Assembly: GCA_016713175.1 (NCBI GenBank)
Contig: JADJPQ010000026.1
Location: 434,001-498,000, forward strand
DNA length: 64,000 nucleotides
Reading direction: 5' to 3'
Source: Planctomycetota bacterium
Lineage (GTDB): Bacteria; Planctomycetota; UBA1135; UBA2386
Under the pieces are notes generated by a model. The model did no database searches, had not been told where the DNA came from, and saw only the letters and a list, made by a program, of their open reading frames with translations. This document shows, in pieces, positions 44,434-52,933 of the stretch; positions within the stretch are counted from its first letter, which is position 1, and the number at the start of each line of letters is the position of its first letter. The position numbers were made by a program, and so were the translations under genes.

Positions 44434-45363
44434 GTGCACTCTCGCACCTGGTTGGCCAACGCACTCGCTCTCTTCGCCGGTCTGGTCGCCATGCCGACCG
44501 CATCGGCGTCCACCGCGCTCACGCCGCAGGACGCGGCCCTGCGCGCCCTCGATGGCGTCTGGATCTACGTCGAAGACCGCACCGAGGGCCGCGCCCTCGA
44601 GCAGATGGGCGCGCCGATGAGCAGCACCTTCTCGATGCGCGCCGAAGCAGGGGCCGTGATCCTGGTGCGCGGGCATGGTTCGGGTCATCGCGACGTGCGC
44701 GTCGCGCTGGATGGCTCGGTGACCGAAGTCTCGGCGGAGGGCAAGGTCGCCCGCTACCGCGGCTCGTGGAAGGACGGCACGTTCGAATACCAGGTCGACT
44801 TCATCCGCGAGCCGGGCGCCGAGCCCGATGGGCTGTTTCGACGGTCATTCCAGGTCACCCCGGACGGGCTCATCGTGCGTTTCTGGCCGCGGTCGTCGGC
44901 GACGGAATCGGTCGCGCTCTACCGCCACGCGGAGGACATCCCGATGCCGACGCCGGCGAAGGCAACGATCGGCGACCTCGACTGGCTGGCCGGCGCCTGG
45001 GTGGGAACGCGGGGTCAGGGCGGCGCGACGTCGATCGAGGAACGGTGGAGCCCGCCGCTCGGCGGCGCGATGCTCGCGGTGTCACGCACCGTGTCGCGCG
45101 GGTCGATGCGTGCGTTCGAGTTCCTCCGGATCGTCGAACGCGACGGCGGCCTGGTCTACATCGCGCAGCCTGGCGGCGCGACGGCGACCGAGTTCGTGCT
45201 CTCCGAACTGGGCAAGCAGCGCGCCGTGTTCGACAACCCGCGGCACGATTATCCCAAGCGCATCGTCTACGAGCTCGACAGCGACGGCGGGTTGCGCGCG
45301 ACGATCGGCTACACCAAGGGCGGCACGCCCCGGGTCTTCGAGTTCAAGCGCGAAGAGAAGTGA
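44434..45363 (+). CDS. Secreted DUF6265 domain protein
   Basis: This 309-residue protein starts at GTG 44434, preceded by GGAG, with signal peptide MHSRTWLANALALFAGLVAMPTASAS. The N-terminal half is a beta-rich domain (LDGVWIYVEDRTEGR, then DVRVALDGSVTEVS). The C-terminal half matches DUF6265: DLDWLAGAWVGTRGQGG, SIEERWSPPLGGAMLAVSRTV, FEFLRIVERDGGLVYIAQPGG and VFDNPRHDYPKRIVYEL. The DUF6265 fold is lipocalin-like and may bind small ligands; no reaction is known. The next gene starts 34 bp later. Confidence 0.8.
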   Translation: MHSRTWLANALALFAGLVAMPTASASTALTPQDAALRALDGVWIYVEDRTEGRALEQMGAPMSSTFSMRAEAGAVILVRGHGSGHRDVRVALDGSVTEVSAEGKVARYRGSWKDGTFEYQVDFIREPGAEPDGLFRRSFQVTPDGLIVRFWPRSSATESVALYRHAEDIPMPTPAKATIGDLDWLAGAWVGTRGQGGATSIEERWSPPLGGAMLAVSRTVSRGSMRAFEFLRIVERDGGLVYIAQPGGATATEFVLSELGKQRAVFDNPRHDYPKRIVYELDSDGGLRATIGYTKGGTPRVFEFKREEK

Positions 45364-45397
45364 CGAAGCAAGCGGTGCCGCCGCCTATCCTGCGGCG
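45361..45397 (+). promoter_or_regulatory. Predicted leaderless promoter of the ThuA-like gene
   Basis: TATCCT (45386-45391) is followed by exactly 6 nt and the ATG at 45398; TGACGA (45361-45366) is a candidate -35 element, overlapping the upstream stop codon, 19 bp before. No Shine-Dalgarno is present. The sequence TATCCTGCGGCG-ATG closely resembles TAGCATGCGGCG-ATG at 6826. Confidence 0.45.
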
Positions 45398-47320
45398 ATG
45401 CCCCCGATCCAGTCGCCGCTCCGCCGCATTCTCCTTCGCGCGCTGGGCTGCGCCCTGACCGTCGCTGCGGTCGCCCAGACCCAGACACCGACACCATGGC
45501 TCGAACTCGCCGGCGGTGACGGTCCCGGCGCCGGCACGCACATCGTGTTCGTCACCGGCGACGAGGAGTACCGATCCGAGGAGAGCATGCCGCAACTGGC
45601 GCGGATCCTGGCGCGGCTCGGGTGTCGCTGCACGGTGTTGTTCGCCATCGACCCACGCACCCACGCGATCGACCCGAACGTCCAGGACCACATCCCGGGC
45701 CTGCACCACCTCGACCGTGCCGACCTGCTGGTGATGTTCACGCGCTTTCGCAACCTGCCGGATGACGCGATGCAGCACCTCGCCGACTACGTCGAGTCCG
45801 GGCGGCCGGTCGTCGGCCTGCGGACCGCAACGCACGCGTTCCAGATCCCGGCCGAGCGGCGCTTCGCGCACTGGACCTGGCGCAGCAAGACCTGGGACGG
45901 CGGCTTCGGCCGGCAGATCCTGGGCGAGACCTGGATCGCGCATCATGGCCACCATGGTGTCGAGGGCACCCTCGGCGTGCTCGCCGATGGCGCCGCCGAT
46001 CATCCGATCCTGCGCGGCATCGCCGCCGGTTCGATCCACGATCCGGCCGACGTCTACACCGTGCGATTGCCGTTGCCTGGCGACTGCCAGCCACTGGTCC
46101 TGGGCCAGGTGCTGGCCGGGCTCGATGCCGGCAGCGGCAAGGCGCCGGCGGCCGACGGCAAGGACCGGAACGACCCGATGATGCCGATCGCGTGGACGCG
46201 CACACGGCAGCAGAACGAACGCGACCAGCGCGTGTTCACGACCACGCTCGGCGCCGCGCAGGCGTTCGCCAGCAGCGGCACGCGCCGGCTCCTGGTGAAT
46301 GCCTGTCTGTGGGCCATGGGCCGTGAGAACGCGATCAGCGCCGAGCTGGACGTGTCGACGATCGGCGTGTTCATGCCATCACCGTTCGGCTTCGGCAAGC
46401 ATCGCGCGGGTGCCACGCCCGCCGATCTGCAGGCGGCGGCGCGCGTCGGTCATCGCGTGCTGCTCGGGGCCCACGGACGACTGGTTCGACTCGCGGCCGA
46501 TGGCGCGATCGAGTGGCAGATGCCCTGGGGCGGCATCCACGATCTGCACGTTCGCGACAACGGTCACATCCTGGTGCAACAGGACCTCCGGCGGGTCGTC
46601 GAGATCGACCCGGTGACGCAGCGGATCGTCTGGCAATACGACGCCGCAACCGGCCATGGCAACGCGGGCCGTCGCGTCGAGGTGCACGCCTTCCAGCCGT
46701 TGCTCGAGGACACGATGCTGATCGCGGAGAGCGGCCCGGCGCGCCTGCTGCAGATCGCGCGCGATGGCACCGTGCAGGCGAACGTGCCGTTGACGGTCCG
46801 GAATCCGGATCCGCATCGCGACACCAGGCTGGTTCGCCGGCTGCCCACCGGCAACTGGCTGGTCTGTCACGAAGGCGATGGCGCGGTGCGCGAATACGAC
46901 GACGCCGGCAAGGTCGTCTGGCAGTTCGAAGTGCCGCTGTTCGGCAAGGACCGACGATCTGGTCACGGTCCCGAGGCGTTCGGCAATCAGGTGTTCGCCG
47001 CCGTGCGGCTGCCCGATGGCCACACGTTGGTCACGACCGGCAATGGCCACTCGCTGCTGACGGTCGCGGCGGATGGCACGATCGTCGATGCGATCCATCA
47101 GGACGATCTGGCGGGCGTGCGGCTGGCGTGGGTCACCACGATCGAAGTGCTGAAGAACGGCAACTACGTGCTGGGCAACTGCCACGCCGGCCCCGGACAG
47201 CCGGTGCTGGTCGAGTTCGAACCGAAGTCGCGGCGCGTGGTCTGGACGCTCGATGGTCACGAGCGCTTTGGCGATTCGGTGTCGAACTCGCTGGTGCTGG
47301 AAGAAGGCACGTTGCGCTGA
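45398..47320 (+). CDS. ThuA-like protein fused to C-terminal beta-propeller
   Basis: This 640-residue protein has a signal peptide (ILLRALGCALTVAAVAQ) and a ThuA-like class I glutamine-amidotransferase fold: THIVFVTGDEEYRSEESMPQLARIL, then DADLLVMFTRFR-type strand and VVGLRTATHAF, TWIAHHGHHGVEGTLGV. The C-terminal 300 residues contain propeller-like blades (GRLVRLAADGAIEWQMP, RRVVEIDPVTQRIVWQYD, GAVREYDDAGKVVWQFE, SRRVVWTLDGHERFG), resembling PQQ-type or arylsulfotransferase-like propellers. ThuA proteins are linked to trehalose and other sugar metabolism; the role here is likely extracytoplasmic and carbohydrate related. ATG 45398 lies 6 nt after a TATCCT box. Confidence 0.85.
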   Translation: MPPIQSPLRRILLRALGCALTVAAVAQTQTPTPWLELAGGDGPGAGTHIVFVTGDEEYRSEESMPQLARILARLGCRCTVLFAIDPRTHAIDPNVQDHIPGLHHLDRADLLVMFTRFRNLPDDAMQHLADYVESGRPVVGLRTATHAFQIPAERRFAHWTWRSKTWDGGFGRQILGETWIAHHGHHGVEGTLGVLADGAADHPILRGIAAGSIHDPADVYTVRLPLPGDCQPLVLGQVLAGLDAGSGKAPAADGKDRNDPMMPIAWTRTRQQNERDQRVFTTTLGAAQAFASSGTRRLLVNACLWAMGRENAISAELDVSTIGVFMPSPFGFGKHRAGATPADLQAAARVGHRVLLGAHGRLVRLAADGAIEWQMPWGGIHDLHVRDNGHILVQQDLRRVVEIDPVTQRIVWQYDAATGHGNAGRRVEVHAFQPLLEDTMLIAESGPARLLQIARDGTVQANVPLTVRNPDPHRDTRLVRRLPTGNWLVCHEGDGAVREYDDAGKVVWQFEVPLFGKDRRSGHGPEAFGNQVFAAVRLPDGHTLVTTGNGHSLLTVAADGTIVDAIHQDDLAGVRLAWVTTIEVLKNGNYVLGNCHAGPGQPVLVEFEPKSRRVVWTLDGHERFGDSVSNSLVLEEGTLR

Positions 47321-47365
47321 GAACACGCACGAGCGCCCTCGCCTCGATGAACGCGACGCTACCCC

Positions 47366-47381
47366 GGCAGGATTGCCTGCC
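47366..47381. terminator. Hairpin between convergent genes
   Basis: GGCAGG (47366-47371) and CCTGCC (47376-47381) form a perfect 6 bp stem with loop ATTG between the convergent ThuA-like and cysteine-rich secreted protein genes. No T-run follows, so its use as a terminator is uncertain. Confidence 0.4.
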
Positions 47382-47393
47382 AGACGTGGCGCG

Positions 47394-49172
47394 TCAGTTG
47401 CATCCCCACAGATGGGCAATGACCGCGAGGTAGACGGCGCGCGCCGTGACCGCCCCGGCAACCGCGGCACAGAAAGGGATGATCTCCGTGCAGGCGACCG
47501 GTCCAATGATCGGCACCCACGCCACGCCGACACACGCCGTGCTGCAGAGGCTGGCGGCGCCGGTGCCCAATGCGGCGGCCGCAGCCACGGCCGCCAGGTC
47601 GCAGTACCAGGTTGGCGCCGTAGCACACAGCAACCTGGCCGTGACGCAATTGCCGGTCATCTCCTCGGTCGAGAACAGCGCCGCGACGGCGAACAGACAG
47701 CGACTGCTCTCCTGCCAGTTCGCCAGCGCCGCGCCATGGGCGCTCGCGTCGGCAAAATAGACGTCGAGCAAGGTCGTGACCGAGACCACCGCCCCGTTGT
47801 GCAGGACCAGCTCGCCTGGCATCGCCGGCAACAGATCGATCGTGGTGCTGCCAAGGGATACCACGGCGCTGCTCGGTGAAAGCGCAATCGTCGCCGTGCC
47901 AGCGCTGCCAAGTGCCACGCTGACCGCGCCGTTGATGTCGCCGTTGGTCTGCGCCTGGAAGCTGCCAGTCAGAGTGACTGGGACGGTCACACTACCGGAA
48001 ATGGGTACCGCCACCGGCGAGTCCTGGTAGTTGCCGCTGCTGTACTGCGGGGCGATGTCGGCCACTTGCTGCACCCGCCAGGTCTCGGTGAACGCCAGGG
48101 GCGGGTTGGCACAGCCCCCGGCTGCCAGGAAATCGGCGCCCTGGATCCTGAACTCGAAGTTGCACAATGCCGTCGTCATCGGGATCTCCAGGCTGTCCGA
48201 GTTGCCAAACACCACCGAGGCCCATTCGTGACCTACCCAGCAACCACAAAAGGCTTGCGGCGAAGACTGGAAGCCGTAGCCGATGAAGCCAAGACCGCCG
48301 ACGTTGCTCAACTGGGCGTGCACATACCCCCCAAGCACCGGCGAGCCACGAACGGCGAGCCGGGCCGCTCCACATGAGGGCAGGCTGGTGCGTGCGATCT
48401 GGCCGACCGCGCCACCAGCCAGGCCATGAAGGCGGAAGGGCAGGCCCTGGCTGTGGTCGCCATCGACAACCCCCTGCCAGGTCCCGGGAACTCCACCGAT
48501 GCGCTGCCGGGCGTTGCCGGTCGACTCGACACCAGCAGTGGTCAAAGGGGGCACCCACGACAAACCGTTGAACTGGAACACCAACCAGTAGGTGCCCGGT
48601 GACAGCCATACCGGGGCCGCCAACTGCACCCGAACGGACATCAGTGCGCGATTCGTGGCCGCAGGAGCCAAAGCAAAGACCCGATACTCATGGCGGAACT
48701 CAACCGTGGAATTGGCGAGCTGATCATGGTCGAGGCTCGGACCTCCCGGGACCGGTACCGACGATGGCAACCCGGGCGGCCCGGTCAGCAGTTCGACGAA
48801 GACCCCGGTCACCGGCGCCGGCGGCGCCGGCACCGCGCCGAGCGCATAGCCAATGAGCTCGATCGCGTCGACGAGCATGCCCGAGGTTGCGCAAACCGTG
48901 AAGTCATCGGCCAAGGCCAGACCGGAGCTGCGGTTGGCTCCGAAACCCGCCACGCTTCCCTGGGCCAAACTCGACTGCGCCACGGGTGCCGCCGGATGCG
49001 GGCCGGTCATCAGCGGCCCATTGTCGTAGAGCAGCCGCGACTGGGCAGCCAGTTCGCCGCCGAGCGTAACGGTCAGGCAGGACAGCAGGGCCGCCAGCGA
49101 CCTCCGTGACGACGGCAGGGAACGAAGCCAGGAAGACAGCCGGGTACCGGCGATCGAACGGGGGACTGACAT
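47394..49172 (-). CDS. Secreted protein with cysteine-rich hydrophobic C-terminus
   Basis: This 592-residue protein starts at ATG 49172, chosen for the GAGAGGT Shine-Dalgarno 4 nt upstream; the signal segment is SLAALLSCLTVTLGGELAAQ. The N-terminal half resembles choice-of-anchor-type jelly-roll domains (GLALADDFTVCATSGMLVDAIEL, PGTYWLVFQFNG). A second beta-rich section follows (VTVPVTLTGSFQAQTNGDINGAVS). The last 120 residues change character: hydrophobic helices with many cysteines (NCVTARLLCATAPTWYC, LCSTACVGVAWVPIIGP, IPFCAAVAG) ending in GCN. This tail resembles halocin C8-like bacteriocin domains in cysteine spacing, but the match is by eye only. The function is unknown. Confidence 0.75.
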   Translation of the reverse strand: MSVPRSIAGTRLSSWLRSLPSSRRSLAALLSCLTVTLGGELAAQSRLLYDNGPLMTGPHPAAPVAQSSLAQGSVAGFGANRSSGLALADDFTVCATSGMLVDAIELIGYALGAVPAPPAPVTGVFVELLTGPPGLPSSVPVPGGPSLDHDQLANSTVEFRHEYRVFALAPAATNRALMSVRVQLAAPVWLSPGTYWLVFQFNGLSWVPPLTTAGVESTGNARQRIGGVPGTWQGVVDGDHSQGLPFRLHGLAGGAVGQIARTSLPSCGAARLAVRGSPVLGGYVHAQLSNVGGLGFIGYGFQSSPQAFCGCWVGHEWASVVFGNSDSLEIPMTTALCNFEFRIQGADFLAAGGCANPPLAFTETWRVQQVADIAPQYSSGNYQDSPVAVPISGSVTVPVTLTGSFQAQTNGDINGAVSVALGSAGTATIALSPSSAVVSLGSTTIDLLPAMPGELVLHNGAVVSVTTLLDVYFADASAHGAALANWQESSRCLFAVAALFSTEEMTGNCVTARLLCATAPTWYCDLAAVAAAAALGTGAASLCSTACVGVAWVPIIGPVACTEIIPFCAAVAGAVTARAVYLAVIAHLWGCN

Positions 49173-49294
49173 GGTGACCTCTCGGGTGAGGGTGGTGGTG
49201 AGCTGCCGGCGATCCGGCAGGAACGCTCTCGCCATGGCCGTCCCGCCCCTCACTTCGTGACAGGAATCCCCCGAAACCGCGCGTCCCGGGTCGC

Positions 49295-49323
49295 CGCTGC
49301 GCGGCCGTCGTTATGCTGCCGGC
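49295..49323 (+). promoter_or_regulatory. Predicted leaderless -10 box of the FGE-like kinase gene
   Basis: TATGCT (49312-49317) is followed by 6 nt and the GTG start at 49324. No Shine-Dalgarno and no convincing -35 element are seen. Confidence 0.4.
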
Positions 49324-52300
49324 GTGCCCGCCGCCGACGACAGTTCCGACTCCGGACTGCGCGATGCCCTCGCCGGCTTCGCTGCCGAGGTCGAACCGGC
49401 CGCCCTGCGCGACGTCCAGCGCCGCCTCGATGCGGCGCTCGGCGATGACGACCATCTGGGCGACTACCGGATCGGCAAGGAACTCGGCCGCGGCGGCATG
49501 GGCATCGTCTACGAAGCCGAACAACTGTCGGCGCCGGGTCACATCGTCGCCCTGAAGGTGCTGCTCGGCTTCGCCGCTTCCGAGACCGCGCGCCGCCGCT
49601 TCGCCCGCGAGGTCGAGGTGACCCGACAACTGGATCATCCGCACATCGTGCCGGTCCTGGCCGCCGATCTCGGCGGCCCGCGTCCGTACTACACGATGCA
49701 ACGGATCGTCGGCGTCTCGCTGCGCGACCTGCTGCGCACCGGCGCGTTGCGCGACGACTGCCGGCGCACCGCGACGATGATCCGGGATCTGGCGCGCGCG
49801 CTGCAGCATGCGCACGACCACGGCGTCGTGCATCGCGACGTCAAACCGGGCAACGTCATCGTCGAAGCCGGCGATCGCGCGCTGCTGCTGGACTTCGGCC
49901 TGGCCCGCGTGCTCACCGACGATGCCAAGTTGACGCATTCGCTCGATGCCGTCGGCACTCCGGACTACATGGCCCCCGAGCAGCTCGCCGGCCGCCGCGG
50001 CGACATCACGCCGCGCACCGACATCTATGGACTCGGCATCACGCTGTACGAGTGCCTGACCGGCAGTTCGCCGTTCGCCAGCGGCAGCAATGTTCAGACT
50101 GCCGAACGGATCCGCCGAGGCGACGCGCCCCGGATCCGTCGCCGCAACCAGGCGGTGCCTCGCGATCTCGAGACCATCTGCAGCAAAGCCATGGCTGCCG
50201 CGCCGGCACACCGCTATGCGACCGCCGCCGCCTTCGCCGACGACCTCGATGCGTTCCTGCACTTCCGACCGATCGCCGCCCGCCCGGCGCCACGGTGGCA
50301 CCGCGTGCGGATCGTGGCCCAACGGCACCCGCTGCTGGCGACCGCGAGCGCGGCGGCGGCGGTGGTGTTCGCCCTCGCCGGGATCTGGTGGGGCTGGTGG
50401 GTGCCGACGCGCGACACCAACGCCCGCCTCGCCGGCATCGAGGCGCTCTGGCATCGCTGCGTCGAGGTCGAAGCACGCCTGCTGGCCGACCGGGTGACCT
50501 TGCGCACCCGCCAGCAGCGGGAATGGCAACCTGGCCTCGACCCCGAACTCGGGCCGCTGCAGCGCGAGCTGCGCCGGCTGGGCAGCGAACGCGACCAGGC
50601 CCGCGCCGAGCTGGAGACCGCGCTGGAGACCTGCCTCGCGCTGGCCCCCGAGCATCCGCGCACCAATCAGTGGTTCGCGCGCCTGGTCGCCCTGCAACTG
50701 CGCGAACTGCTGGCCGGCGCCGGCATCATGACGCATCGCGAACGGATCGCGCAGCAGCAGCAGCGCCTGCAGCGTTTCGACCGCGCCGGCGAACACGCGG
50801 CGCTGCTCGACGAACGCGGCGAACTGACCATCGCCTGCGCCGCTGGCGCCGCCGAGGTCTGGCTGTGCCCGCTGGTCGAGACGCCGGACGGCCGCGCCAT
50901 CCATGTCGGCGCGGACGATGCCGCGGCGGTGGCGCTCGGCACGACGCCGTGGACCGGGAATCCCCGCGAGGGCAGCTACGCGATCCGGGCGACTCGTGAC
51001 GGCCACGAGGACCTCGTGGTGCCGGTGCTGATCCGCCGCCGCGCCATGCAGAGCGACCGCGAGCGTCGCGTCGATCTCACGTTCGCGACCCGCGAGGATC
51101 TCGGTGACGGCTTCGTGCAGGTGCACGGCGGCCTGGCGGTCCCGCCGGCGGACGATTCGGATCCGACCGTTGCCGACGAACGCGAGGCGATCCCCGGTTT
51201 TGCGATGACCCAGCACGAAGTGCGCTTCCAGGACGTCATCGACTGGCTCGGGGCGATGCCGCCGGAGTTGGCCAGCGGCAAGCAGGGCAGCATGCTCGCC
51301 GGCTTGCAGTGGCCGCAGATCGCCGCGCTGCTGCACCACCTCAACCGCCGCGAACATCGACTCGGTACCGCGTTCTGGATCGGCCTGCCGACGCCGGCGG
51401 AATGGCGCTGGGCCGGCCAGGGCGCCGATGGCCGCCCGTACCCATGGGGCTGGCAACATGACTGGGGCTTCTCGCAGAACTACTGGTCGAGCGTCGACGC
51501 CGACATGCGTCTGCCGCAGGAACGGTGGCCGGACACCGACATCTCGCCGTTCGGCATCCGCCATCTCGCCGGTTCGCTGCGCGAAGTCTGTCTGCCCAGG
51601 GCGCCGATGCGGGAGATCGGCAACAAGCAGTTCCTGCTGTGCGGTGGTTGCTACTACTCGTTCCGGGCCAGCGACCTGCAGCTCGGTTCGCAGCGTTCGT
51701 TGATGAACGACGAAACCGCCGTCGACACCGGCCTGCGTCTGGTCCGGCGGCGACTGTCGGAGCTGCCGACCGGGTCCGCGACCCTGCACCTGCCGCGAGC
51801 CGGCGAAGCGCCGCCCGGAGTGCCGGTCGGATGGCGGCTGCTTGGCACCAGCGGCCCGTTTGCCGAGGACCTGACCGGCAGCAGCCGGGCGGTGAGCACG
51901 GGCGACGGACTGCGGTTGCTGGGCTATGGCGGTCACTTCTCGCCGCAGCTGCTGGCCTGGCATCCGCTTGCGTGCCCGTCGGCGACCACGACGTTGACGA
52001 CGACCTTCTCGTTCGACGTCGGCCGCGAACCGTCGCGAACGCTCGAGATCCGGCTCGGCGAACGGCCCGATCTCGAAGCCCGCGATGCCTGGCTGGGCTG
52101 CCAGATCCACGTCGACTGGTTCGGCGTGTCCGGCGGCGGCAATGCCGACACGCCGCTGATCCGCCAGCCCCTGCCCGCCGCCGGCGCCGGCGAGACCCAT
52201 GCGTTGACGCTGACGGTGACGCCACAGTCGGTCGCCGCCCGCCTGGCTCGCGGCCGCGCGGCCCCCATGGAACTGCAGATCCCACGACCCGAAGGCTTGC

Positions 52301-52386
52301 CGGCGACGTGGCGTTACGTCGGCCTCCGCCTGCCGACGGCGATCGGGCTGCGGGTGACGTTCACCGAGCTGACGGTGGGGCCCTGA
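49324..52386 (+). CDS. Transmembrane Ser/Thr kinase with FGE-like outer domain
   Basis: This 1020-residue protein starts at GTG 49324. The kinase core is complete: GRGGMGIVYEAEQ near 55, HRDVKPGN at 170 with catalytic Asp172, DFG near 189 and YMAPEQLAG. A membrane helix lies near 336-359 (LLATASAAAAVVFALAGIWWGWW), followed by a helical segment. Residues about 619-809 form a formylglycine-generating-enzyme-like (FGE-sulfatase) domain: FAMTQHEVRFQDVIDWL, GLPTPAEWRWAGQG, YPWGW, FGIRHLAGSLREVC, GGCYYSFRASD and TGLRLVRRR. This domain here probably binds ligand rather than acting as an enzyme. The last 200 residues are beta-rich. The ECF sigma gene starts 2 bp after the stop. Confidence 0.9.
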   Translation: MPAADDSSDSGLRDALAGFAAEVEPAALRDVQRRLDAALGDDDHLGDYRIGKELGRGGMGIVYEAEQLSAPGHIVALKVLLGFAASETARRRFAREVEVTRQLDHPHIVPVLAADLGGPRPYYTMQRIVGVSLRDLLRTGALRDDCRRTATMIRDLARALQHAHDHGVVHRDVKPGNVIVEAGDRALLLDFGLARVLTDDAKLTHSLDAVGTPDYMAPEQLAGRRGDITPRTDIYGLGITLYECLTGSSPFASGSNVQTAERIRRGDAPRIRRRNQAVPRDLETICSKAMAAAPAHRYATAAAFADDLDAFLHFRPIAARPAPRWHRVRIVAQRHPLLATASAAAAVVFALAGIWWGWWVPTRDTNARLAGIEALWHRCVEVEARLLADRVTLRTRQQREWQPGLDPELGPLQRELRRLGSERDQARAELETALETCLALAPEHPRTNQWFARLVALQLRELLAGAGIMTHRERIAQQQQRLQRFDRAGEHAALLDERGELTIACAAGAAEVWLCPLVETPDGRAIHVGADDAAAVALGTTPWTGNPREGSYAIRATRDGHEDLVVPVLIRRRAMQSDRERRVDLTFATREDLGDGFVQVHGGLAVPPADDSDPTVADEREAIPGFAMTQHEVRFQDVIDWLGAMPPELASGKQGSMLAGLQWPQIAALLHHLNRREHRLGTAFWIGLPTPAEWRWAGQGADGRPYPWGWQHDWGFSQNYWSSVDADMRLPQERWPDTDISPFGIRHLAGSLREVCLPRAPMREIGNKQFLLCGGCYYSFRASDLQLGSQRSLMNDETAVDTGLRLVRRRLSELPTGSATLHLPRAGEAPPGVPVGWRLLGTSGPFAEDLTGSSRAVSTGDGLRLLGYGGHFSPQLLAWHPLACPSATTTLTTTFSFDVGREPSRTLEIRLGERPDLEARDAWLGCQIHVDWFGVSGGGNADTPLIRQPLPAAGAGETHALTLTVTPQSVAARLARGRAAPMELQIPRPEGLPATWRYVGLRLPTAIGLRVTFTELTVGP

Positions 52387-52388
52387 CG

Positions 52389-52931
52389 ATGGACCCGTTG
52401 CTGCAGCAAGCGCGCGACGGTGACCCGGCGGCGTGGCAGAGTCTGGTCGACGGGCATCGGCCGAAGCTGCAGCGCTACCTGATCCGCCGGATGGGCGTCC
52501 GGCTGCGGCGTTGTTGCTCGGTCAGCGACCTGGCGCAGGAGGTGTTCACCCGGATGCTGCAAGCCATCCAGGCGGCGCCGGAAGACGCCGCCGAAGCGAC
52601 CTTCCAGCGATGGTTGTTCCGTCATGCCGATTGGGTGCTCGCCAATCGAGGCCTGCAGGCGCGCCGGCACTTCGGCGAATCGGCGGTGCCGACGAGCGCA
52701 TCGGTTTCGTCGCCAGCGACCGGGCCGGTGACCCGACAGGACGAAGCCGCGTGGCTGCAGCGGCTGCTCGCCCACCTCGATCCCGCGCACGGTGAGGTCG
52801 TCCGCCTCCGGCTTGCAGGTGCGACCTTCGCGGTGATCGGTGAACGGCTGGGGATCACCGAGGCGAACGCGCGACAGCGGTTCTCGCGCGTCGTTCGCGA
52901 ACTCGCCGCCACGCGCGCCGGCCGCCCCTGA
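52389..52931 (+). CDS. ECF-type sigma factor paired with the FGE-like kinase
   Basis: This 180-residue protein has sigma region 2 in LIRRMGVRLRRCCSVSDLAQEVFTRMLQA and region 4 in HLDPAHGEVVRLRLAGATFAVIGERLGITEANARQRFSRVVREL. The middle is a variable linker. It starts 2 bp after the kinase stop, which implies co-transcription and probably coupled translation, so the kinase is the likely upstream signal source. No anti-sigma factor is adjacent. The membrane protein on the other strand ends 2 bp beyond its stop. Confidence 0.9.
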   Translation: MDPLLQQARDGDPAAWQSLVDGHRPKLQRYLIRRMGVRLRRCCSVSDLAQEVFTRMLQAIQAAPEDAAEATFQRWLFRHADWVLANRGLQARRHFGESAVPTSASVSSPATGPVTRQDEAAWLQRLLAHLDPAHGEVVRLRLAGATFAVIGERLGITEANARQRFSRVVRELAATRAGRP

Positions 52932-52933
52932 CG

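Noticed and set aside
48904..52200. Very long minus-strand frame across the FGE-like kinase
   Set aside because: Antisense to a kinase with complete catalytic motifs; no recognisable domain in the shadow frame.
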